From the NCBI GenBank assembly GCA_037127255.1, contig JBANSL010000002.1, forward strand, positions 40,278,892-40,342,891: a stretch of 64,000 nucleotides of DNA, given 5' to 3'. Made by a program: the position numbers and the translations under genes. The notes under the pieces are model-generated. The model was not told the origin of the DNA. It did not search any database and saw nothing but the letters and a program-made list of their open reading frames with translations. Positions 54,790 to 64,000 of this stretch are shown one piece after another; the stretch's first letter is position 1; the number at the start of each line of letters is the position of its first letter. The DNA comes from Persicaria tinctoria. Its lineage: Eukaryota > Streptophyta > Magnoliopsida > Caryophyllales > Polygonaceae.

Positions 54790-56147
54790 TCAAAGCCATT
54801 CTCCAATGTGTTTGAGACCCTTAGCCCTAGTGTGACTATCATGCTTGGGCCTAGGCATAGGCTTTGTCAATGGATCTGCAATGTTGTCATATGTATGCAC
54901 CTTACACATCTTAATGTCACCCTAGGTGACTATGTGTCGAATAAGGTGATACTTCCTCATAACGTGTCTGGATTTGGAGCTCGAGCTCGGTTCCTTGGCC
55001 TGGGATATGGCACCATTGTTGTCGCAATGGATGTCAATAGGCCCTGAGATGCTAGGAACAACACCGAGTTCATCTATGAACTTCCTCATCCAGACAGCCT
55101 CCTTAGCCGCTTCACTAACATCTATATATTCAACCTCTGTCATAGAATCGGCAACTGTGTCTTGTTTAGAGCTCTTCCAGGTCACAACTCCATCATTAAG
55201 GACGAAAACATATCCCGATTGAGACTCAAAGCCATCTCGGTCAGTCTGAAAGCTCGCATCACTATAGCCTTGCACGATCAAGTTTTCATCACCCCCATAT
55301 ACTAAGAAATCCTCCTTAGTTCTTCTCAAGTACTTCAGGATGTTCTTAGCTGCACACCAATGTGCCTCTCCTGGATTCGATTGGTATCTGCTACACATAC
55401 TCAAAGCATATGCAACATCAGGTCGTGTACACACCATGGCATACATAATAGATCCTATAGCAGAAGCATAAGGAATCTTACTCATCTTTTCTAGCTCAGT
55501 AGGTGTCTTAGGACACTGCTTCTTACTGAGATATACACCATGTTGCATAGGTAGAAACCCTTTCTTGGAATCTTGCATTTTGAATCTGTTGAGAATCTTA
55601 TCTATATAAGTTCCTTGACTCAATCCAAACAATCTCTTAGATCTATCTCTATAGATCTTTATTCCAAGTATATACTCTGCGTCTCCCTAGTCTTTCATTG
55701 AGAAACATTTCTTTAGCCATTCCTTAACGGACTCTAGCATTGGAATATCATTCCCAATAAGTAGTATGTCATCCACGTAAAAAACTAGGAAGACCACTTT
55801 ACTCCCACTAAACTCCTTGTATACACAAGGGTCCTCTTCACATCTGATGAAATCAAACTCTTTGATCTTCTCATCAAATCGAAAGTTCCAACTCCTGGAT
55901 GCTTGCTTACGTCCATATATAGATCTCTTAAGCTTGCATACCTTTCCGACATTACTTGGATCTTCAAAACCCTCTGGTTGTGTCATATACACATCCTCTT
56001 CCAAAAATCTATTCAGGAATGCGGTTTTGACATCCATTTGCCAAATCTTATAATCATAATAACCGGCAATAGCAAGGATTTTCCTAATAGATCTTATCAT
56101 GACAGCTGGTGAAAAGGTCTCATCATAATCTATACCATGAATCTGTT

Positions 56148-56221
56148 TAAATTCAAGATGAAATCCCGTTATATTAAATTCAAGATGAAATCCCAATAGC
56201 AAGGATTTTCCGACATTACTT
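56148..56221. other. Filler insertion in Copia-D RT made of copied nearby segments
   Basis: Between KDGKVSIYKAR and QIHGIDYDETF of RT, the expected short LVAKGFK-like stretch is replaced by about 74 bp. It contains AATTCAAGATGAAATC twice (also at 56460-56474), CAATAGCAAGGATTTTCC (also at 56068-56085) and TTTCCGACATTACTT (also at 55944-55958). All sources lie within 350 bp on the same strand. Confidence 0.8.
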
Positions 56222-56636
56222 ATCTTGCCTTGTATATAGATACCTTTCCATCCTTATCTGTCTTAAGTTTGAAAGCCCATTTGCTCCCTATGGGTTTTAC
56301 CCCATCTAGCAAATCTATCAAGTCCCATACTTGATTTTCAAACATCGAATCCATTTCGGATCTCATGGCCTCAAGCCATTTCTTGGAGTCTGGACCCGTC
56401 GTTGCTTGGTTATAGGTATTAGGCGCATCATGTTCTAGCAGAAGAACATCAAGGTTTACATTCAAGATGAAATCATCATAACGTCTTGGTTGTACCCTTG
56501 GCCTATCTGATCTATGGGTGGGCTCAACTGGTTCAACAATTGGAGCTGGAACAGTTTCCACAACTATTTGTGGATCCTCTTGTTCCGGTTCTTGGATGAT
56601 TTGGGGCCTTTGGCCTTCCAAAACCATCAACCCATC

Positions 56637-57700
56637 TGATAACTCCACTCCCTTGATGAAAATCGGAATTAGTTTCAAAGGCTTTGATACACAGTTTGTG
56701 TCAAAGGTCTTGAAGCTACAGCTGTGTTGATGAAACACAAAACCTGTACTTTATTATATTATATCCGAATATTATTTTATGTTATTATATGCTTCCAGAT
56801 ATTATTTTATATATTAACATTTCAGGAAGCTTTTCGAAAATTATCTCCTTCCATAAGCTTGAAATCGAGAGAATTCAAATTGGAAGATCATGGCGTCCGA
56901 GTTTCCAAATATAGAAGATCATGGAGATTTCTTCCAAATCCACAATCAGTTCTAGCCGTTGGAGAAGATTTCTTCCTCAAGCGGCGCCGATGATCTTCGC
57001 TATATAAAGGAGATGAAGAAGAGAGAGAGTACTGACGTACATTCACGAATATCATTGCACAATCAGCCCTCGAGTTTACGATCTCTCTTCAACGTGTTCT
57101 CTCTGCTTGTTCTTAAGAGTCTTATATTTTGTTTCAAAGCATTTGAGAGTTACACAGTGAGCTTATACGATATATTTCATGATAGTGTTATACTCGAGAG
57201 TTTGTAACTCAGGCAGTGGACACTAGGCGATTGATTCACTAAGTGTAAGAGGATTGTACTAGATGGCATAGAGAGGTGGGGCTCTTCTAGATTGGTCTAG
57301 GACTCCAAGGGAACGTGAGTTGACTAGATTGCAATTGTATAGGAGAGAGGCTTCTCGGTGAGCTATTAGGATCCTAAGTCTTGTGAATCAATAAAAGCCG
57401 GTTGAATCCTAGGGTTGTAGAAGAACCCTAGGCGGGGACGTAGGTCATGTTCGTGCTGAACCTCGTTAACAATTCGTTGCGTCCTTTACTTATTGCTTTA
57501 CCATATTTCCGCACTTGTTTCGAACTGTATAACTCTGTTGTGATTCAGGTTTGCCAGAAGAAAGAATTACGTCTAATCTCAAAGGTTTTTGCAAGAGCTT
57601 CAAAAGTCTTGAGATTATCTGCGAAAAACCAACATACTTTATTCAACCCCCCCTTCTAGAGTATTTCTATATTACTTTGTTATACATTATCGAACCTTCA
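56637..57700 (+). mobile_element. Solo SIRE LTR (1064 bp), plus orientation
   Basis: Starts TGATAACTCCACTCCC (56637) and ends ATCGAACCTTCA (57700), the reverse complement of the SIRE LTRs elsewhere in the window. Flanks CCATC (56632-56636) and TCATC (57701-57705) agree at four of five bases. No internal SIRE sequence adjoins either side, so it arose by LTR-LTR recombination. It splits the pol linker of Copia-D. Confidence 0.92.
57001..57009 (+). promoter_or_regulatory. TATA box of the solo LTR
   Basis: TATATAAAG, a strong TATA box about 365 bp into the LTR, at the same relative position as in the other SIRE LTRs. Confidence 0.6.
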
Positions 57701-59175
57701 TCATCCTCAACATCATCTATGTCATCTCGTTGTTGAGTTTGTTGCTCTTCATCATGAACTGGTTCAAGATGAAAATTTCTCCCACTTGACTTATTGGAAA
57801 TGAACTCTCTTTCCAAAAAGACACTAACCCTTGCAACAAACACCTTTTGTTTAGCGGGATTATAGAAGTAATATCCAAAACTACCTTTTGGATACCCTAG
57901 AAAATAGCATTTATCTGATTTAGGGGCAAGCTTATCCGTTTGTAAACGCTTTACATAAGCTTCACATCCTCATATCTTCATAAAAGACAATTTTGGAACC
58001 TTTCCAGTCCATATCTCATATGGAGTTTTGTCTACAGCGCTAGACGGAGTCCTGTTTAGTGTAAGTAAAGTAGTTGTGAGGGCATATCCCCAGAAGGATA
58101 CCGGAAGGTCAGCAAAAACTCATCATAGATCGGACCATGTCTAACAGGGTCCTGTTTCTCCTTTCAGATACACCGTTAAGCTGTGATGTTCCTGGAGTAG
58201 ACAACTGTGTTACTATCTCACAATTTTTCAAATGATGATCAAATTCATGGCTCAAGTACTCACCACCACGATCTGATCGAAGTTCTTTTATTTTCTTGGC
58301 AGTTTGAGTCTCTACCTCATTTTAAAATTCCTTGAACTTTTCAAAGGATTTCGATTTATGTGACATAAGGTAAATATATCCATATCTACTCATGTCATCA
58401 GTAAATGTGATGAAGTATTTATAACCACCTCTAGCTTATATACTCATTGGCCCACATACATCAGTATGTATAATGCCCAATAGCTCAGTAGCCCTTTCAT
58501 TTGTTCCTTTGAAAGGTGACCTTGTCATCTTGCCCATCAAACATGACTCACATGTATCAATGGATTCACAATCCACGTCTTTTAGAAGTCCATCTTTATG
58601 GAGCTTCTTCATGCGGTCTAAACTGATGTGACCCAAACAACAGTGCCATAAGTAGGATTCACTCAACTTACTTGATTTTTGCCTTTTTGTATTTATGTTA
58701 TAAGATTCTGTTGTAAGGTCGAATACAAATATTCCATTAATATCTTGAGCACGAGCATAGAAGATATCATTCTTGTGAATAATTATACCTTCATCTGTAG
58801 TGCTAAAATTAAAACCTTCAGAATAAATTACTGCAACCGAAACAAGGTGCTTTGTAATGCTAGGAACAAAATAAAAATTAATAAGTTCTAAGATTAAACC
58901 AGAAGGAAGAGATAAACTAAAATCTCCTACGACAAGTGCAGCAACGCTTGCTCCATTTCCAACGCGTAGCTCTATCTCCCCTTTATTCACTTGTCTCCTA
59001 TTTCTTAGTCCCTGTACATTTGAAATAATGTGAGCACCACATGCGATATCTAATACCCAAGTAGGACCATTATCTAATGTGCAAACATTGGTTGACAGTA
59101 ATTCAATAACATAAATACCTGAAGTGTTGGAACTCAAAGTCCCATTCTTCTTGTCTTCCAGGTACTTGGGACAGT

Positions 59176-59959
59176 TTATCTTCTAGTGTCTCTCGCCTTG
59201 CAATGGAAACAATCATGGTCTGCAGCCACTCTTGGCTTCTCACCTCCCTTAGGTTTTGCAACTTTCTTGCTTTTCTCTTGGGGATTGTTCCTATTCTTGG
59301 CTACCTTCTTAAAACCCTTTCCCTTTATTGACATTAAGAACTTCTTTCTTGTTGTCAGTAGGAATATTCTGCTCAGCAGCTTTGAGCATACCATGGAGTT
59401 CGTTCAGGTTCTTCTTGAGACCATGCATATGATAGTTCATCCTGAATAAGGCAAATCCATCATGCAATGAGTGCAACATGATATATGTGGCCAACTCTTG
59501 GTCATATGGGGTGCCTAGTGTCTCCCTACGACTAAAAAGCCCAATCATGTTAAACACATGAGGACCTACTGCCTTCCCCTTCACAAGCTTGCTATCCAGT
59601 ATAGCCTTGTGAGTTTCATATCGTTCAATCCTTGCCTATTCCTGAAACAACACTTTCAGGTTGGTGATGATTATGTAAGCATCCTGATGTTCAAACCTCT
59701 TTTGAAGATCAGGTTCCATGCCTGCTAGCATCAGACAAGTGACAGACAAAGACTCACTCCTAAGCTTTACTTCACTATCCTTCTCCTCATCTGATGAGGT
59801 ATTAGTAATGACAGGGATAGGGGTTGATAGGACATCTTCACGCCCTTCAGACCTGAGGACGATCCTCAGATTCCTTTCCCAATCGAGAAAATTCATTCCA
59901 TTCAATTTGTTTTTCTCAACTATTGAGCGCAGGGTGAATTTCAAGTTATCGTTCGACAT
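59176..59959 (-). pseudogene. Copia-D gag
   Basis: ATG at 59959 (MSNDNLKFTLRSIVEKNKLN, then GMNFLDWERNLRIVL), a typical copia gag start. It continues in shifted frames as LATYIMLHSLHDGFALFRMN and LNELHGMLKAAEQNI to a partial knuckle CFHCKARDTRR. Stops or shifts lie near 59640 and 59320. It would be the capsid/nucleocapsid precursor. Confidence 0.85.
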
Positions 59960-60915
59960 AATGCCTATATAAAAAGGACATCACATACAAATCAGTTTAT
60001 GTTCGAAATGCAAATTACTTAGGATTAAACACCTTTAAAATAAGTAAATGCGCATTTTATTCAAATTGTTATTGTTCCTGATGAATAAAATGATTCCAAG
60101 ATCCCATTACACATAAGACCCAACGTACTTTTGCACTGTCTTGAGTCTTGTATGCTCAAGGTAAGTAACAATTACTAATTATAACTCCTTATAATTCATC
60201 CAATGTAAAATCATCATATGCCTCAAGATCCACAACTTTGACTTTTGGTCTCTCGTTGGGTACAACCATATCAAAGCTTATGAACCCCTTGTATAGATTC
60301 ACCCTCATTAGCCTAAGATTATGGAACCAGAACTTAATGGGTTATGATATGAAAAGGCATTGCCCCAATTTACCTTAGGAACTTAAGTCTTTTATTTGTC
60401 TTTATTTCTAAGTGAAAAATATCATAAATAAAAACAACATAAAACTTAAAATAAGGCATTCAAAATGCAATGAAATTGTGATCCTAGTATGGCCCCTACG
60501 ATGCATAAAATAAAGATCTAATCTTCATGGGTCTCTACTCTCGCGCCCTTCATGGGTCTCCATCATTGAACTTCTTATGTCCTCTTGTCTTCTTGTATTA
60601 ATTACAATCTTTTATAATAATCTAATTACTGAAAACAAATTACAAAAATACATAACGATACGCAGATCGTGTACAAAAAAACTTAACGATACGCAGATCG
60701 TATTTATAGGCCATACTAGTCACCTCATGCAATAATATCACATATTAAAAATATTAATCACAATTAATATAACATCAAAATATTAATCAAATTAATATAA
60801 ACAAGAAATAGAATATTAATCATATTAATAAACTTTTAACTCAAATCAATTAAATTATCTAATAAAATAACTAATTTAATATTTTTGATATTTAATTCAA
60901 AATTAGCAATCATAT
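59960..60915 (-). other. Copia-D 5' leader, truncated by SIRE-C
   Basis: AT-rich, no ORF of note. It has the duplicated phrase AACGATACGCAGATCGT (60655-60671 and 60684-60700) and (TAATAT)-rich DNA near 60740-60900. No primer site is seen, so the 5' LTR of Copia-D must lie beyond the window. Confidence 0.5.
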
Positions 60916-61971
60916 TGAAGGTTCGATAATGTATAACAAAGTAATATAGAAATACTCTAGAAGGGGGGTTGAATAGAGTATGTTGGTTTTTCGCAGATAA
61001 TCTCAAGACTTTTGAAGCTTTTGCAAAACCCTTTGAGATTAGACGTAATTCTTTGTTCTGGCAAACCTGAATCACAACAGAGTTATACAGTTCGAAACAA
61101 GTGCGGAAATATGGTAAAGCAGTAAGTAAAGGACGCAATGAATTGTTTACGAGGTTTGACACGAAGTTGGCCTACTTCCTCGCCTAGGATTCTTCCACAA
61201 CCCTAGGATTCAACCGGCTTTTATTGATTCACAAGACTTAGGATCCTAATAGCTCACCGAGAAGCCTCTCTTCTATACAATTGCAATCTACTCAACTCAC
61301 GTTCCCTTGGAGTCCTAGACCAATCTAGAAGAGCCCCACCTCTCTCAACTATCTAGTACAATCCTCTTACACTTAGTGAATCAATCGCCTAGTGTCCACT
61401 TCCTGAGTTACAAACTCTCGAGTATAACACTCACTCGAAATATATCCTATAAGCTCACTGTGTAACTCTCAAATGCTTTGAAACAAAATAAATGACTCTT
61501 AAGAACTTAGCAGAGAGCACACGAAGAAGACAGATTTGACTTGAAGGCTTGAGTGTATGAATGCTTGTGTTCAACGAAAATGTCTCTGTCTTCCCTTCTT
61601 CCTTTTCTTTATATTGAACAAATCGGCACCTCCAACAAAGAAGAATCTTCTCTTCAACGACTAGGCTGATCATGGCTATCTACACAATCTTCGATTCATG
61701 GAAACTCTGAAGCCATGATATCCAATTTTATTCTTCTCAACTTCAAGCTTTAAGGAAGGAAATATAATTCGAAAAGTTTCCTGAAATATTAGTGCATATA
61801 TAATAATATCTAGAAGCATATAATAACATATAATAATATTCGGACATAATATAATAAAGTACAAGTTTTGTGTTTCATCAACACGGCTGTAGCTTCAAGA
61901 CCTTTGACACAAACTATGTGTCAAAGCCTTTGAAACCATTTCCGATTTTCATCAAGGGAGTGGAGTTATCA
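60916..61971 (-). repeat. SIRE-C 3' LTR (1056 bp)
   Basis: TGAAGGTTCGATAATG at 60916 to GGAGTTATCA at 61971. TATA-like ATATAAAG on the minus strand at about 61606-61613. Confidence 0.93.
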
Positions 61972-61984
61972 ATCTCCCCTTTGA
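61972..61984 (-). other. SIRE-C polypurine tract
   Basis: The minus strand reads TCAAAGGGGAGAT next to the LTR terminus. Confidence 0.82.
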
Positions 61985-62301
61985 TGAAAGAAAAAACCTG
62001 TGCATCCCTGCAACTTAATCAAACAGATATATCATAAGCAAAATCGGACTAAGTACCTGCATAGTGTTAGACAAATATTGGATCATAATTTTAAAGCGAG
62101 AAATACCCAACCAAAAACAAAACAAGGTCTTCCAAGACCCTTGGTTCACAGCAGTTTAAACTCTAAACCATCAACATATCATCTCCCCCTTCTTGTCTTT
62201 CAACAAAAGGAGGAGGGTAAAACAATAACCAAAAGTTTTAAAACCAATATCCAAAAACCAGCAGTGTTCAAAATAGGGGTTAGGGTAGGGTAGGGTAGGG
62301 T

Positions 62302-64000
62302 TTAAGATTCATCATCCGGAGCATCATCCGTGAGCAGCAACCTCAGACCGTGCAACAGCTTAGACACCCCGCTCATCTCCATCGAAAACTCTCTATGCAG
62401 CTCCTTGATGTCCAGGCGAACTTCCTCCAAGCCCAACTCCAAGTTGTCCGTGCGCTCATCAATGGCAGAGGCTGTGGGAAGAGTTTTTGAGGGAGAGGCA
62501 AGACTCCAAGTCCCTTGGGGGAACTGAGTGATGCCAATCTTCTCAAAGCTCTTGGAGTCGAATTTACCCATATGATGCTGTTGTTCTTCATTTTTGAAAT
62601 CAATTTCAGAAGCTTTGAAGATATGGGTTAATAGGTTGGCAAAGGGGAGGGGAGTTCCTTTTCTAGCTTTGCGAGTGTGAGCCATGGATCCTAGGATGGT
62701 ATTGGCCAGATCAAGATCATGGCCATTCAAAATTCAGTATAGAAGGACCATGGCGTTATCAGTTAGGAGGGAGCCAGAGTTCATTCGGGGTAAGAGGCAT
62801 CTCACAATGATGTTGAAGATGATTTTTGCCTCGAGAGTAAGGGACGAGTGGGTAAGCTGTTTTGTGATGCTGTTGGATGCTTCGGGGAGCAGGTATTTGG
62901 ATCGGGCAAGGGCAATGCGCTTTTCTTTTGTGGGGGTTTCAGGAGAGGGTGGACAGGGTCTAGGAAGGCCAAGGAAATCAACGAAGTCAATGGAGTTGAA
63001 GGTGATTCTAACTCCCTTGATGATTGATTCCAAAGACTAACCATCAGCCTTGTGTTTGGCTTTGAGGTTAATCTAAAACAGACGGGCGAGTTAGGGATAG
63101 TAAACAGATTCAAGGTTTAGAAGGGTCCAGGCAGGGGTTTGTTTGAGGAGGGAGATGCAAGGTAGGTTCAAAGCTTCCAAAAACTCAAGATCAATGAAAT
63201 CAGAACAACATATCTTACGAGCTTTAAACTCATCTACCCACTTTCCAGCCATCTCAGCATTTTCAAACCAAGAGGAGGGCAAGGATTGGTTTATCTGGAT
63301 AAGTGCAGGCGGATCGGTGTTCTTCCTGCGAGCCTTTGTGGGAGCAGTCCTCTTGACAGGCGTGTCAAGGCTTCTGAGAGTGCCTTTCCTTGTGCGCTTG
63401 GGAGATGGAGGCTTTGCTGAAGGGGCTTTGCGCTTCTTTGGAGATGGGGGAGGAGGAGGAGGAGAAGGAGAGGGAACAAGTTCTGGCTCCTCATCCTCTT
63501 CATCCTCAGACCCCGAGTCCTCAGCGGGCCCTTCAGCATCGTCTCCCTCGGCATCTTCGTCGTTTGCAGTCTCGTCGTCTTCCTCTTCCCCTTCCTCCGG
63601 TTCCTCTTCAGTGGGAACCTCCTTCTCTACAGCTCTTAGGGCCTCTTCCTCGGCCTATTTTCTTGCTTTCTCAGCCTCTTCCTCGGCTATTTTCCTTCCT
63701 TGCTCAGCCTCTTCCTCGGCCTTTTTCTTTCTATGGGCCTCTTCCTCGGCCTCCTTTGCAGCATCTCGTTCCAAAATCTCATCAAGATCCTCCTCTTCCT
63801 CAGCAATGATTTTCCTTTTCCCTTTTTGCTTGGCACTGAGTGATTTCTTCGTCGGGCGCTTCAGAGACCGCTTGATTTCAGCAATGGTGCTCTCAGGGAC
63901 GGTGCTCGGGACAGTAGCTGGGATAATAGCTTGAGGAGTAGGTTCAGGTTGAGGGGTAGTAACAATGGCCTAGCGTCCCTTTGGGGTAGCGCCAAGGCGT
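62302..64000 (-). pseudogene. SIRE-C env-like ORF, broken and truncated by the window
   Basis: Minus strand, homologous along its length to SIRE-A 9670-11400. The C-terminal 142 codons (62730-62302) are open. Stops lie near 62738, 63037, 63656 (Q or K to stop within the EEA coiled coil) and 63970. The central domain is complete, unlike in SIRE-B (PSSWFENAEMAGKWVDEFKA, RKICCSDFIDLEFLEALNLP). The large plus-strand ORFs here are shadows of the repetitive acidic segment. Confidence 0.75.

Larger units (their letters stand above)
54790..59160 (-). pseudogene. Copia-D pol: protease, integrase, RT, RNase H (many lesions)
   Basis: Minus strand. Protease-like DIACGAHIISNVQG (usual G/S positions altered); zinc motif LWHCCLGHISLDRM and CESCLMGK; integrase core traces (HTDVCGPMSI, RSDRGGEY, NGVSERRNRT); integrase tail (TPYEIWTGKVPKLSFMKI, KCYFLGYPKGSFGYYFYN); linker split by the solo LTR; RT (MDVKTAFLNRFLEEDVYMTQ, YVDDILLIGND); RNase H (GYSDASFQTDRDGFESQSGY, VEYIDVSEAAKEAVWMRK, CDNNGAIS). 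It ends GLKHIGEWL before a TGA at 54790. Stops include TAG at about 54919, near 58437 and in the RT; the GDAD-type RNase H residues are partly altered. Confidence 0.88.
53220..60915 (-). mobile_element. Copia-D: decayed Ty1/copia element of a non-SIRE lineage
   Basis: Minus strand: 3' LTR 53220-53956, purine tract, pol 54790-59160 and gag 59176-59959, leader 59960-60915, where SIRE-C cuts it; the 5' LTR is outside the window. gag and pol have many stops and frameshifts. A solo SIRE LTR is inserted at 56637-57700 and a templated filler lies at 56148-56221. There is no env-like ORF. Confidence 0.88.
60916..64000 (-). mobile_element. SIRE-C: third SIRE element, cut by the window end
   Basis: 3' LTR 60916-61971, purine tract, then the env-like ORF to the edge. 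The left flank CATAT (60911-60915) is the expected target duplication; its partner is outside the window. Confidence 0.92.

Noticed and set aside
62281..62303. Interstitial telomere
   Set aside because: Only about three TAGGG-like units, not the plant TTTAGGG heptamer, and found at a fixed site in three SIRE copies.

Overview
The window is nuclear DNA of a flowering plant, probably a eudicot; the species cannot be read from the sequence. The evidence is a dense stack of Ty1/copia and Ty3/gypsy LTR retrotransposons, CACTA elements with 3-bp target duplications, plant-type MITEs, plant tRNA primer-binding sites (initiator tRNA-Met and tRNA-Asp) and captured exon fragments of plant housekeeping genes with GT-AG introns. 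I found no intact single-copy host gene. Nearly every long minus-strand reading frame belongs to a retrotransposon, and almost all carry stops, frameshifts or insertions.

Layout. 1-7460: old unassigned DNA with a tandem array of TACGTA-containing units (about 0.7-2.35 kb), two short duplications and a few exon-like stretches. About 7466-51960: one deeply nested block. The oldest layer is an Athila-like gypsy element (Gy1, minus strand) whose 3' LTR lies on both sides of a SIRE-type copia element (SIRE-A, 8301-33509, target duplication CTTAG). SIRE-A is split by CACTA-1 (12964-19257), a Mutator-like MITE (20394-21260), a truncated gypsy element Gy3 (23271-27829) and CACTA-2 (28965-33197) inside its 5' LTR. 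CACTA-2 is in turn hit by a PIF/Harbinger-like MITE (30464-31040). The env-like ORF of Gy1 is split by a second gypsy element, Gy2 (36697-50566, target duplication GTGAT). The 5' LTR of Gy2 is split by the best-preserved element, SIRE-B (41023-50239). 51960-53219: unassigned. 53220-60915: a different copia element (Copia-D) carrying a solo SIRE LTR in the opposite orientation. 60916-64000: start of a third SIRE element (SIRE-C), cut off by the window end.

How the parts relate. The SIRE elements read gag, protease-integrase-reverse transcriptase-RNase H, then a separate acidic env-like ORF, between LTRs of about 1.0-1.06 kb, with an initiator-Met primer site and a purine tract. Gy1, Gy2 and Gy3 share a long non-coding 3' region ending in a purine tract next to the 3' LTR. 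Each also carries its own short GC-rich palindromic cassette in the LTR.

Most notable: both CACTA elements lack a visible transposase and each carries intron-containing, same-strand fragments of two unrelated host genes (CACTA-1: KRE33/NAT10-like RNA acetyltransferase and a kinesin-7 motor; CACTA-2: mitochondrial processing peptidase alpha and an ABCI20-like ABC ATPase).
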